64,000 bases of DNA from Allopusillimonas lactea (GTDB taxonomy: Bacteria; Pseudomonadota; Gammaproteobacteria; Burkholderiales; Burkholderiaceae_B): positions 1-64,000 of the forward strand of contig NZ_JAJJOZ010000006.1 in NCBI RefSeq assembly GCF_021653995.1, read 5' to 3'. Below are positions 26,489-34,811 of this stretch, piece by piece. The position numbers and the translations under genes are program-made. Position 1 is the stretch's first letter, and every line of letters begins with the position of its first letter. Below the pieces are notes generated by a model. That model was not told where the DNA came from. It did no database searches and saw nothing but the letters and a program-made list of their open reading frames with translations.

Positions 26489-27678
26489 GATCCAGCTCCC
26501 GCAGCGGTGTTTTCAGCGAGAATCGTTGCGATGTCCGCATCGCTGAAGCCTGCTTCAGTCAGAACTTCCTCGGTATGTTCGCCCAGACGCGGCGCATGCC
26601 GTGTGGAACTGGGCTGTGTGCGCGACCAGGTGCTGGTTTTAGCCATGGTTCGGATGGTGCCTTCGGATGGGTGATTGGTGGTGGCGAAGAACCCGGATGC
26701 CGCCAGATGTGGATGCGTCATCAGTGATTCCATTGTTTCGATTTTGGCGACGGGGATGTCTGCCGCCTCCAGCAGCGCAATCCACTCTTCCGTGCCGCGC
26801 TTTACCAGTATCTCGGACACAATGGCGTACAGCGCTTCCAGGTTGTTTGTGCGATCCGCCATCAGCTTGAAACGCGGATCCTCAATGATTTGCGGCTCGC
26901 CGACAGCCGTAAAAAATGTCTTCCACTGTCTGTCTGTCAACACCATCATGGAAAGAAACCCATCGCGAGTCTGAATAGGCCGGCGAATCTCGGCATAACG
27001 CCGGAAAACAGGCGGCCCGAGCGGCGGCTCGAAGGTCAGGCCCGCCATATGGTCGGCCAGCACCAGCGAGGCAAGGGATTCGAACATAGGTACTTCAACA
27101 TGCTGGCCCTGGCCGCTTTGCGCGCGATAATAAAGCGCTCCCAACGCCGCGTTGGCTGTAAGGATTCCAGTGATGCGATCCGCGATGGCGATGGGCGCAT
27201 AGCGGGCGGCCGCGTGTGCGGGCCGCAGCGACGCAATGCCGGCCGCGGCCTGAATGAGATCATCGTAGGCGGGCTTGTCGGCGTAGGAACCATCGCTGCC
27301 GTATCCAACGATGTTGACATAGATAATTTCCGGATTGACGTCAGCAAGATCGGCGTACGACAAACCCAGGCGCCTCATGGCTTTGGGGCGCGCATTACAG
27401 ACGAAAACGTCGGACATGGCCGCCAGACGCTTGAAGGCCGCACAACCTGCCGGCGACTTCAGATTGAGAACAATACTGCGTTTGCCGCGGTTGGTATGCA
27501 GAAACATGGCGCCCATGCCTTGATTGCGGGCCGGACCGATATCGCGAATGCTGTCGCCCTCGGGGGGCTCCACCTTGATGACATCCGCCCCCATGTCGCC
27601 GAGAATCTGGGAAGCGACGGGCCCCGACAGGGCTGTGGTCAGATCCAGAACCCTGACGCCATTCAATGGTCCGCTCAT
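26485..27678 (-). CDS. CaiB/BaiF family CoA-transferase
   Basis: A 397-residue class III CoA-transferase. GVRVLDLTTALSGPVASQIL and DMGADVIKVEPPEGDSIRD open the protein, and the probable catalytic Asp is D167 (PIAIADRITGI). It is the first gene of the minus-strand unit (CaiB, quinone oxidoreductase, Bug) and faces an acyl-CoA dehydrogenase across a 417-bp divergent control region with twin palindromes. A second, only distantly similar CaiB lies on the other side at 30395, so the island holds two transferases that could form a heteromer or act in sequence. Confidence 0.92.
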   Translation of the reverse strand: MSGPLNGVRVLDLTTALSGPVASQILGDMGADVIKVEPPEGDSIRDIGPARNQGMGAMFLHTNRGKRSIVLNLKSPAGCAAFKRLAAMSDVFVCNARPKAMRRLGLSYADLADVNPEIIYVNIVGYGSDGSYADKPAYDDLIQAAAGIASLRPAHAAARYAPIAIADRITGILTANAALGALYYRAQSGQGQHVEVPMFESLASLVLADHMAGLTFEPPLGPPVFRRYAEIRRPIQTRDGFLSMMVLTDRQWKTFFTAVGEPQIIEDPRFKLMADRTNNLEALYAIVSEILVKRGTEEWIALLEAADIPVAKIETMESLMTHPHLAASGFFATTNHPSEGTIRTMAKTSTWSRTQPSSTRHAPRLGEHTEEVLTEAGFSDADIATILAENTAAGAGS

Positions 27679-27902
27679 ATCGTTGAACCTCCTTCTGTGC
27701 TTGCCCGCTGATGTATGCGGAGGACGATTGCGTTACGCAGCCCGGCGAGAGATGCGCGGCACGCTGGATCGCGTCATGACGAAGCACGGCATAACAGCCC
27801 AGAACCTGATGACTCATGGCGCGGCCTCCCATATTGCTAATCTGCGCGCCCGTTCATCGAGTCACCTTCATCAAGTTACTCTGATCGACATCCTCGCTTT
27901 GA

Positions 27903-27918
27903 GATACTACGCAGTATC
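27903..27918. promoter_or_regulatory. candidate TetR operator 1 (CaiB side)
   Basis: A perfect 16-bp palindrome, GATACT-ACGC-AGTATC. On the minus strand its GATACT is in the -10 position 17 bp after TTGCAA, a plausible promoter for the CaiB unit. It shares its arms with the second palindrome at 28015-28030. The TetR regulator encoded at 31686 is the natural candidate binder. Confidence 0.6.
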
Positions 27919-28001
27919 ATATATTTATTTTGAAATTGCAATTCGACCAATAACATCCATTACTCATGGTGTGGATGAGGTTTTATTCTTAAGCTCTATG
28001 C

Positions 28002-28029
28002 TTGACATAAACAAGATACTGAGTAGTAT
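28002..28029 (+). promoter_or_regulatory. sigma-70 promoter for the acyl-CoA dehydrogenase unit
   Basis: TTGACA (28002-28007) and TAGTAT (28024-28029) are separated by 16 bp. The transcript would start about 60 bp before the ATG at 28096. The -10 is inside the second palindrome, so a repressor bound there would block polymerase. Confidence 0.65.
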
Positions 28030-28030
28030 G
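28015..28030. promoter_or_regulatory. candidate TetR operator 2 (acyl-CoA dehydrogenase side)
   Basis: A near-perfect 16-bp palindrome, GATACT-GAGT-AGTATG, matches operator 1 in 11 of 12 arm positions and has the same 4-bp centre length. It overlaps the -10 element of the plus-strand promoter. The distance between the two centres is about 112 bp. Confidence 0.6.
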
Positions 28031-28095
28031 TTGTCTGGTCTGGGCAATTCCACGCATGGGATTCTGCACACTGAAAATACTGAAAGGGAGCTTCA

Positions 28096-29253
28096 ATGGC
28101 CGTAATATGGGAACCGCAACTGGACGAGGACGCGGTGCAATGGCGCGATATCGCGCGGGGCTTGGGCGCAAAGTACTTTCAACCGCTCGCGCATGCCATT
28201 GATCAGGATCAGCGCTATCCGGTTGAGCATCTTGAGCCTTTACGGCAGTCGGGTGTTTCGGGCATGTTCCTGCCCAAGGCATATGGCGGCGGCGGCAGCT
28301 CATTGACGTCGCTTGTAGCGGCGGTCGAAGCAATTGCCGAGAGTTGCGGTTCCACAGCGGCCATAATGGCCGCCCTTTCCCTGGGTGCCTTCCCCGTGCT
28401 GCTGGGCGGCAGCGAACAACAAAGGCAAGTGCTGCTTGGCGGTCTGGCACAAAATGGCGAGGCAGTGAACTTCGCTTTGAGCGAGCGGGATGCCGGCTCC
28501 GACGCCGCGGCCATTCAAACCACTGCCGTGCGGGAAGGCGATATGTGGCGCATCAAAGGGGAAAAGTGCTGGCTCGGCAACGGCGGCCATTCCAGGCACT
28601 TCATTGTCTTCGCAAAAACGGCAGACCCAAGCGTGCGCGACAATATCACCGCATTCTGGGTGCCGCGCGATACGGAAGGCGCGGTCGTCGATTTCTATGA
28701 AGACAAAATGGGTATACGCGGTACAACCACCACCAACTTCAAGGTCGACGTTCGCGTACCGTCGTCGAGCATTGTGGGCGAGGTGGGCGGCGGCTTGCGC
28801 TTGGCATTGTCCACCTTGAATGTGGGCAGGATCGTCGTTGCCGCGCAGGCGATGGGTATTGCACTGTGCAGCTACCATGCCGCCGTTGAATTTGCGTCGT
28901 CGCGCAAAACCTTCGGGCGCGCCATTATCGACCACCAGGCCATAGGCTTCAAACTGGCCGACGCCGCGACGCAGTTATCTGCCGCGCGCATGATGCTCTA
29001 TGAGGCCGCCAAAGCCTATGACAACGGGCAAGATGTCCGCACCCTTGGCGCCATGGCCAAGCTGTTCACCAGCGAGGTCGCGCATAGCGTGTGCGACGCC
29101 GGCATGCAGACGCTGGGCGGCCGCGGGTATGTCAAGCCCAGCGCGGTCGAGCGATGCTACCGGGACCAGCGCATCACTGAAATCTACGAAGGCACATCGG
29201 AGATTCAGCGCGTGGTAATTGCGCGGGCAATCAAGCAAAATGCCTTGTCCTGA
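28096..29253 (+). CDS. acyl-CoA dehydrogenase family protein
   Basis: A 385-residue flavoprotein with canonical features: LSERDAGSDAAA (about 129-139) for FAD/substrate and YEGTSEIQR (364-372) with the catalytic Glu at 365. Many short/branched-chain acyl-CoA dehydrogenases share this form. It leads a plus-strand unit (ACAD, 355-residue unknown protein, CaiB, TetR) with gaps of 29, 44 and 139 bp. Its promoter is overlapped by a candidate TetR operator. In contrast to the ACAD at 90-1268, the catalytic base is intact. Confidence 0.93.
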   Translation: MAVIWEPQLDEDAVQWRDIARGLGAKYFQPLAHAIDQDQRYPVEHLEPLRQSGVSGMFLPKAYGGGGSSLTSLVAAVEAIAESCGSTAAIMAALSLGAFPVLLGGSEQQRQVLLGGLAQNGEAVNFALSERDAGSDAAAIQTTAVREGDMWRIKGEKCWLGNGGHSRHFIVFAKTADPSVRDNITAFWVPRDTEGAVVDFYEDKMGIRGTTTTNFKVDVRVPSSSIVGEVGGGLRLALSTLNVGRIVVAAQAMGIALCSYHAAVEFASSRKTFGRAIIDHQAIGFKLADAATQLSAARMMLYEAAKAYDNGQDVRTLGAMAKLFTSEVAHSVCDAGMQTLGGRGYVKPSAVERCYRDQRITEIYEGTSEIQRVVIARAIKQNALS

Positions 29254-29282
29254 GGCCGCTGTACAGCATCGAGGAATGAGAA

Positions 29283-30350
29283 TTGAACACTGATCACATC
29301 ACCGACGAACCTATACAGGCATGGCGCGCCGTCGCAGAGCTTTACCACGCGTACTTCACTGGCACAGTGCTGTATGTTTCCTCCCGGCATGGGGCCGCAA
29401 ACGCCGCCGAGCTTGTCTATGAAGTCTTTTGCCGCCAGCGTCGCGAGCGATTCCTTGCGGGGCTGGAAAAGCTCGGCCTCGCCAAGCTGCCCCATGCTGT
29501 CGCGGCGGCTCAGTACCATTATCTATCGAACCATATTGGCGGGGTTGCGGTGGAGTACATGTATGAGTCGGAGCAGAAGGCGTGGATCCGCTACGCGGCC
29601 CCGCGTTGGATCTGGTCTGGCACGGCATTATGCGGGATACCGCCGGAAGCCTCTCGCGCCATGCTGGCGGGATGGCATGCCCAGAATGGCGTCATGCTCA
29701 AGAATCCGAGGCTGGGCTTCGTCTGCACCAAGCAAACCGTGGACGGGCAGTCGGGGCTGGAGGGCTATTACTACGAGTACGATCGCGATCTTGCGCCGCA
29801 TGAGCGTTTACGTTTCGCACGCGACGAGGACGCGCCTGATTTCGATCCCGAGAAAGCGCCCCGGCTACCCACGGATCAATGGCCAACAGCCAGGTTGGCC
29901 AAAGCGCACCGCAACTACGCAATGGAATATATGCGCTCCGTGTATCCGACCGCCTTGCAGCTTTGGGGGCCGGACGAGGCCGCCCACCGCTTGCGCACGA
30001 TAGGGAAAATGGTTGGCATGCAGTTCTATCATGAAACCGCGCGAGGGCTGGGCGGCGCATATACAAGCGACGCCAAGGGGTTTGCAGGCTTTGTCGCCGA
30101 TCTGGCCCGGGCGCATGGCGACGAGTGTGGCGTAGAACGCCTGGCGGACGGTGCTTATGAAGTCAGCCAGAAGGGTTGGGCCTTCAGGAAAGGGCTGAAC
30201 GAGTATCACCCTGCGCTGGGCGGCGCATGGAATGGCCTTATGGAGGGCGCCGCATACGCCCATAACCGGCGGCTTCAGATCGATTATTCCGCGCCGCTGG
30301 GTAACCAGGAAAGCGGGCCGATCTGGCGGATACGCAACAACGGTGGCTAA
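29283..30350 (+). CDS. unrecognised 355-residue protein in the CoA island
   Basis: A soluble, presumably cytoplasmic protein of 355 residues, rich in aromatic residues, starting at TTG 29283 after a GAGGAATGAG ribosome binding region. I do not recognise any domain. Visible traits are an Ala/His/Tyr-rich N-terminal helix region, a central GLEGYYYEYDRDLAPHERL segment, a charged DEDAPDFDPEKAP linker, and a C-terminal half with FYHETARGLGGAYTSDAKGF. No signal peptide, membrane segment or nucleotide motif. Position between ACAD and CaiB suggests an enzyme acting on the CoA-ester substrate. Confidence is for the gene being real. Confidence 0.75.
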   Translation: MNTDHITDEPIQAWRAVAELYHAYFTGTVLYVSSRHGAANAAELVYEVFCRQRRERFLAGLEKLGLAKLPHAVAAAQYHYLSNHIGGVAVEYMYESEQKAWIRYAAPRWIWSGTALCGIPPEASRAMLAGWHAQNGVMLKNPRLGFVCTKQTVDGQSGLEGYYYEYDRDLAPHERLRFARDEDAPDFDPEKAPRLPTDQWPTARLAKAHRNYAMEYMRSVYPTALQLWGPDEAAHRLRTIGKMVGMQFYHETARGLGGAYTSDAKGFAGFVADLARAHGDECGVERLADGAYEVSQKGWAFRKGLNEYHPALGGAWNGLMEGAAYAHNRRLQIDYSAPLGNQESGPIWRIRNNGG

Positions 30351-30394
30351 CAAAGCCAACACGAAAACCGCAAACTAACTAACGTCTTACTGCC

Positions 30395-31546
30395 ATGAAT
30401 ACTCAAAAACAGACCTTGGGCGCCCTGGCCGGGTTGAAGGTTGTGGACGCTTCCAGAGTGCTTGCCGGCCCGTTTGCCGGCCAGATTCTGGGCGACCACG
30501 GCGCGGCTGTGATCAAGATCGAAAGCCCCGAGGGCGACGAGTGTCGCGGCTTCGGCCCACCCTTTGTAAATGGCAGCTCTGCTTACTTCAACGCAGTCAA
30601 CCGGAATAAGCGCAGCGCCATCCTGGACCTGGGCGAGCAGGCGGATCGCGACCGGCTGTTTTCACTGCTGGAAACGGCGGATGTGCTCATCGAGAACTTC
30701 AAGCTGAGCACGCTGCAGGCATGGGGCATCGATCATCCGTCATGGTTCTCCCGCCAATATCCACGGCTCATACATTGCCGCATCACCGGTTTTGGCGATG
30801 ACGGGCCCTACGGGGGGCTGCCCGGCTATGATGCCGCCGTTCAGGCTATGGCTGGCCTGCTTTCCATCAATGGCGATGTAGACGGCGAGCCGGTGCGCCT
30901 GGGGGTTCCTGTCGTCGATCTGACAACAGGTATGAATGCCGCCATGGCGGTGCTGCTGGCCTTGCAGGCCCGCCACCGGACGGGGCGCGGGCAGATGGCG
31001 GATGTCAGCCTGTACGACAGCGCGGTGTCAGTGGCCCATCCTTTCCTGACCAACTACCTGCATTCTGGGAAAGTCCCAGGGCCGTCCGGAAATCGGCACG
31101 CGAACATTGTTCCGTATAACGTCTACAAAACCAGTACAACGCCGTTGTTCGTCGCGGTTGCCAACGACAGGCTGTTCATCAAACTGTGCGGGCATCTTCA
31201 AGTGCCCGCATTGCCGCAGGATCCGCGGTTCAGTACCAACCGCGCGAGGGTTGAAAACCGGGAGGCGCTGGAGGCCGAGCTGTGTGCCGCATTCGAACGC
31301 ATAGATGGCGAAGCGCTTGGGCCCATGCTGCTCGCCGACGGCGTGCCGGCCGCGCCGATTCTGGATATAGAAGCCGTTGCCAATTCCCCGCACGCGCAGT
31401 TTCGGAATATGATTGTCCGCACCCCCGGCTACACCGGGCCGGGCATCCCCATCAAGCTCGCGGACACGCCGGCCAGCATACAGCGTCCGCCTCCTGCGTT
31501 GGGCGGCACCAGCCTGGCGGGCAACGATGATGTTTTTGAAACCTGA
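30395..31546 (+). CDS. CaiB/BaiF family CoA-transferase
   Basis: A 383-residue class III CoA-transferase. GLKVVDASRVLAGPFAGQIL and DHGAAVIKIESPEGDECRG open the protein; catalytic Asp is probably D175 (PVVDLTTGMNA). It resembles the succinyl-CoA/formyl-CoA transferase group with GYDAAVQAMAG preceding the active site. It is third in the plus-strand unit after the ACAD and the unknown 355-residue protein. The TetR gene follows 139 bp later. Donor and acceptor acids cannot be read from sequence. Confidence 0.92.
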   Translation: MNTQKQTLGALAGLKVVDASRVLAGPFAGQILGDHGAAVIKIESPEGDECRGFGPPFVNGSSAYFNAVNRNKRSAILDLGEQADRDRLFSLLETADVLIENFKLSTLQAWGIDHPSWFSRQYPRLIHCRITGFGDDGPYGGLPGYDAAVQAMAGLLSINGDVDGEPVRLGVPVVDLTTGMNAAMAVLLALQARHRTGRGQMADVSLYDSAVSVAHPFLTNYLHSGKVPGPSGNRHANIVPYNVYKTSTTPLFVAVANDRLFIKLCGHLQVPALPQDPRFSTNRARVENREALEAELCAAFERIDGEALGPMLLADGVPAAPILDIEAVANSPHAQFRNMIVRTPGYTGPGIPIKLADTPASIQRPPPALGGTSLAGNDDVFET

Positions 31547-31685
31547 TCAAACCAGCGCGCAGCATTTTCCACCGCCGCTGCGCGGGCGGGGCGCCCTGTT
31601 CGGGTAATGCCGATTGTGCAGAGTGTTTATAGCTATACTGGCCCCGCCAACCCCGTTGTCTTGCAAACACTGCGAACAAAACACC

Positions 31686-32342
31686 GTGAACCTTACCTCC
31701 GAACTTGAAAAATGGGTGGATATCGACTACGAGAATCTGCCGCCCATTCAGCTCAGCTTGCTTGATGCAGCGGCCAAGGCATTTACAACATACGGGTTTA
31801 GCGCCGCATCCATAGATTTGATCGCAAGCCAGATTGGCGCTACCAAAGGCAGCGTCTATTATCACTATCGCAGTAAGATCGATCTTTTCTTTGCGGTACA
31901 CAAGCGCGCGATGCTCATGAACCTGAAAGCTCAGGTTCCCATCGCTACGGACAACACGCTCGATGCCAAGGAAAAACTGGATCGCATGGCGCATTCCCAC
32001 GCCAGGCTGATGATGGATACGCTTTATTATCAACGCGTCACGGTGCAGGGTGTTGAACTGCACCAATCTGTCAGCACCACCCCCATGGAGCGCGAAGCGC
32101 TGGCAGAGGTCATTGCCATGCGCGACGCCTACGAAAACTTGTTTATCGATGTTATCGGAGCGGGCATTGAGCAGGGCCAGTTCGCTGCGATCAATGCCTC
32201 GCTTGCCGCAAAAGGCATATTGGGCATGCTGAACTGGATCACGGTCTGGTATCGCCCCCGTGAAACCGAGCCCGCCGACTTCAGGCGGCGCGTAGCCGAT
32301 CAGTTATCCACGCAAGCCATCAAAGGGATTTTGGCGGATTGA
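31686..32342 (+). CDS. TetR/AcrR family transcriptional regulator
   Basis: A 218-residue regulator with an N-terminal TetR helix-turn-helix (about 15-65: LLDAAAKAFTTYGFSAASID, then GATKGSVYYHYRSKIDLFFA) and an alpha-helical ligand domain. GTG 31686 is the start used here; a GTG further upstream at 31614 would add 24 residues lacking family similarity. TetR regulators of this type often bind acyl-CoA or fatty-acid ligands. The two matching palindromes in the divergent promoter region at 27903 and 28015 are the likely operators. Confidence 0.88.
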   Translation: MNLTSELEKWVDIDYENLPPIQLSLLDAAAKAFTTYGFSAASIDLIASQIGATKGSVYYHYRSKIDLFFAVHKRAMLMNLKAQVPIATDNTLDAKEKLDRMAHSHARLMMDTLYYQRVTVQGVELHQSVSTTPMEREALAEVIAMRDAYENLFIDVIGAGIEQGQFAAINASLAAKGILGMLNWITVWYRPRETEPADFRRRVADQLSTQAIKGILAD

Positions 32343-32516
32343 CCTGGATACGGCTTCGCAGCCCTTGAATCCTTGATGTGATTTTGCCCAGCGGCAGTCG
32401 CTCAACAGCAATATGCCTGATTGCAAGTTTGTTACATCCCCGCACAGATAAAAACAGCTGGCAGGTCACCCTGCCAGTAGCCTTTGCTCGACGGTCATTT
32501 TCTGGAGAGCAATAAA

Positions 32517-32849
32517 ATGATTACCCGAATTCTGCTGCCTGCCGTACTCGCGCTTGCGATATCCGGGGCGGCTCACGCCGGTGGTTCGACGATTGTCGGC
32601 GGCGCGCTGGGTGGCGGTGTTGGCGCCGCAGTGGGCGAGTATGTCGGTGGGCGTGATGGCGCAATCATCGGCGGCGCGTTGGGCGGCGGCGTGGGCGCCG
32701 CGGCCGGCTACGACTATGGCGAAGAGCGGCCACGCTACGTGCGGGAGCGCCGCCACCGCCATCACCATCATTACCGGGAGTGGGATGACGATCGCCGAGG
32801 TCGCGGCTACTTCTGCCCCCCCGGGCAGGCAAAGAAGGGCCGTTGTTAA
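32517..32849 (+). CDS. glycine-zipper secreted protein
   Basis: A 110-residue protein with a signal peptide (about 1-21, AAHAGG). It has two glycine-zipper repeats, GGALGGGVGAAVGEYVGGRD and GGALGGGVGAAAGYDYGEE (about 27-66), and a basic tail RERRHRHHHHYREWDDD. Such repeats insert into or associate with membranes (17-kDa antigen-like or YMGG-like families). The poly-His stretch could bind metal. ATG 32517 has a GGAGAG ribosome binding site. Role unknown; probably outer-membrane stress related. Confidence 0.82.
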   Translation: MITRILLPAVLALAISGAAHAGGSTIVGGALGGGVGAAVGEYVGGRDGAIIGGALGGGVGAAAGYDYGEERPRYVRERRHRHHHHYREWDDDRRGRGYFCPPGQAKKGRC

Positions 32850-33002
32850 AAGCCCACTCGGCCATTACAGCTTGGTTACATGCAACTCAATGATTGTATC
32901 GAAGTGGTTCACGGCAAATGCTGTGGCCACCATGACAATGTAGGGCGGGTGCGCGCCTCTTCTGTTGGTGCTGGCGCCCGCTATTTTTTGGAGCTATTAA
33001 GC

Positions 33003-33257
33003 ATGGCAAGTAAATTACTAGCGGTTATGGTTGCGTCGATCGCATTGGGGGCCGGTTCGGTCGCGCACGCTAAACAAGGAAACGGGCATCCGGGCGGCAA
33101 GTCTGGTAGCTCTATCAGCCAGCAAGGGCTCTTTAATACCAACGGCCCAAACGCCACTGATCGGTTCAAAGGCCGTGAGCGAGCCGCTGACCGCAAGACG
33201 ATCGAGCATACGAACAAGGGCGATCGCGGACATCGGTACGGAAAGTCCAAGCGTTAA
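33003..33257 (+). CDS. small secreted hypothetical protein
   Basis: An 84-residue protein with a signal peptide (about 2-21, SVAHAKQ). The mature part is basic and Gly/Asn-rich (GKSGSSISQQGLFNTNGPNA, then DRFKGRERAADRK) and has no Cys. ATG 33003 is chosen; the longer frame from 32880 has no signal peptide. It lies 153 bp after the glycine-zipper gene and is convergent with the TAXI-like gene. Similar small proteins occur in Burkholderiales, without known function. Confidence 0.7.
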   Translation: MASKLLAVMVASIALGAGSVAHAKQGNGHPGGKSGSSISQQGLFNTNGPNATDRFKGRERAADRKTIEHTNKGDRGHRYGKSKR

Positions 33258-33264
33258 GACATAG

Positions 33265-33295
33265 CGGTGCGGCCTACTGTGCGCGCGCCGCACCG
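33265..33295. terminator. hairpin between convergent genes
   Basis: Stem of nine pairs: CGGTGCGGC (33265-33273) with GCCGCACCG (33287-33295). It lies directly at the 3' ends of the small secreted and TAXI-like genes. No clear T-run follows, so intrinsic termination is uncertain. Confidence 0.35.
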
Positions 33296-34809
33296 TCCTG
33301 CTTGATCTGCCCGGGCGGTTCCACGTTTTGTGCCGCAGATGCTTCGCCTGCCAAGCCGTCCAGCGCCCGGGCAGCTGCCGCGTGCATGGGCACAGACATG
33401 CCGATGCGGCTGGTGGAGACCGATATTTGCGCGCCCTGTGTGCTGCCCAGGGCAGAGTAGTCGCGCCCAGGGGCGAAAATGTTTTGGGTCAGGGCGGTGA
33501 TTTCCGCATCGGAGAATGCCGTATCGGTGAGCAGTAGAGCAGCGGTGGCGATGGTGTGCACATCATCGTTCTGCCCAGGGTAGGTGCCGCGTGCCACGGT
33601 GTAGGGAAAGTAACCCTGCCGCGCGCCGACCAGTGTGTGGATGGCCGTTTCTGAAAGCGGCAGCATGCGCAGGGACATGTCAGTTTGTGCTTCGCGGATG
33701 GCGTCGGCCGGTGTGCCGATGACTTGCATGACAGCATCGGTCTGGTTGTTCTGTAGTGCCTGCAGGGCGCCACCTATGGTCAGCGCTTCTGCAATGATGT
33801 CTTTCGGTTCCAGCCCGTGGGCGGCCAATACACGCAGCGCCGTCGTGCGCGAGGCGGCGCCTGTTTCTCCGATGGCGACGCGCTTGCCGCGCAGATCCGC
33901 CACTTTCTTCAGGCTGCTTTCAGCGCGCACCAGGATGTGCATGGGCTCTGGGTACAGGCTGGCAATGCCGCGCAAGGCGACCTGTGGCCCCTGGTCTTTG
34001 AACACCCCGGTGCCCTGGTACGCATCCAGGGCCGCGTCGCCCTGAGCAAGTGCGATGGGTACTTTTCCAGAGCGCAGCAGCCTCAGGTTTTCTTCGCCGC
34101 CGCGTGTGATCAGCGGAACCGCGCGCGATCCCTTTTCTCCGAACAGCGCTTGTGCGACGCGCAGGTACTGCCCATGCTCCGCGCCGGCGGCAATGGCGTA
34201 GCCGTCTGAAACCCTTGCCAGGCGGGCCCGTATACTTGCTTGTGCGGCAGCGAGTTCTTCTTCGATTGCGGCATGCTGCTCTGGTGAGGTGTCCCGCGGA
34301 AATGATTCGACTGCGCGGCGCAGTGCGGCCAGCAAGGCATTGGTGCGCTCTGTATAGCCGGTTGCTACGCCCGGCGCGATGGGCGGCTGATAACCCGCCG
34401 GTACGATCAGTGTCCAGGTGTTGTTTTCTTCGCGGTATAGTGCGGTGCCGTGGGCGCGGATGACGTCGCCGGCTTTGTTGCCGCCCGCTCTAATGCCCTC
34501 AATACCTTTTGGGCCAGCGCCTAGCGCCGATACCAGCCCGGCGATACCGGGTGCATTCCAGGCGCCAAAATCGATGTCGCGCAGCAATTTGAGCTCTGCG
34601 TCGAAGTACACAATACGGCGGTTTTCCCCGGCGGGTGCGCGTGTATCGCGTTGCGAACCGCGCCGGATGAGGCTCGTTAGATCAAGCACGCCGGCGGGCA
34701 AGGCATGCTCCAGGCGCGTGTCTACGCCTGTGCGCAATGCTTGCACGTCGGGGCCGCCGCCGCAGGCGGCAAGAAAAATGAGAATCAGGCTGGCAAGCAG
34801 GGCGCGCAT
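33274..34809 (-). CDS. TAXI family solute-binding lipoprotein with N-terminal extension
   Basis: A 511-residue lipoprotein (lipobox LAAC, Cys about 16). The C-terminal part from about 205 is a TAXI-type TRAP binding domain: AAGAEHGQYLRVAQALFGE, VADLRGKRVAIGETGAASRTT and the NQTDAVMQVIGTPADAI segment. Typical TAXI proteins are about 320 residues; here about 190 extra residues precede the domain and match nothing I recognise. It follows the GltS gene by 2 bp on the same strand. No TRAP permease (DctQM) gene is present, so the pairing with a GltS-type symporter is unusual. Confidence 0.88.
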   Translation of the reverse strand: MRALLASLILIFLAACGGGPDVQALRTGVDTRLEHALPAGVLDLTSLIRRGSQRDTRAPAGENRRIVYFDAELKLLRDIDFGAWNAPGIAGLVSALGAGPKGIEGIRAGGNKAGDVIRAHGTALYREENNTWTLIVPAGYQPPIAPGVATGYTERTNALLAALRRAVESFPRDTSPEQHAAIEEELAAAQASIRARLARVSDGYAIAAGAEHGQYLRVAQALFGEKGSRAVPLITRGGEENLRLLRSGKVPIALAQGDAALDAYQGTGVFKDQGPQVALRGIASLYPEPMHILVRAESSLKKVADLRGKRVAIGETGAASRTTALRVLAAHGLEPKDIIAEALTIGGALQALQNNQTDAVMQVIGTPADAIREAQTDMSLRMLPLSETAIHTLVGARQGYFPYTVARGTYPGQNDDVHTIATAALLLTDTAFSDAEITALTQNIFAPGRDYSALGSTQGAQISVSTSRIGMSVPMHAAAARALDGLAGEASAAQNVEPPGQIKQDGAARAQ

Positions 34810-34811
34810 CT

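Noticed and set aside
26890..27711. 273-codon plus-strand frame opposite CaiB
   Set aside because: Shadow of the minus-strand CoA-transferase, no family features.
27524..28105. 193-codon plus-strand frame reaching into the divergent promoter region
   Set aside because: It starts inside the CaiB gene and passes through A/T-rich promoter sequence; no recognisable protein.
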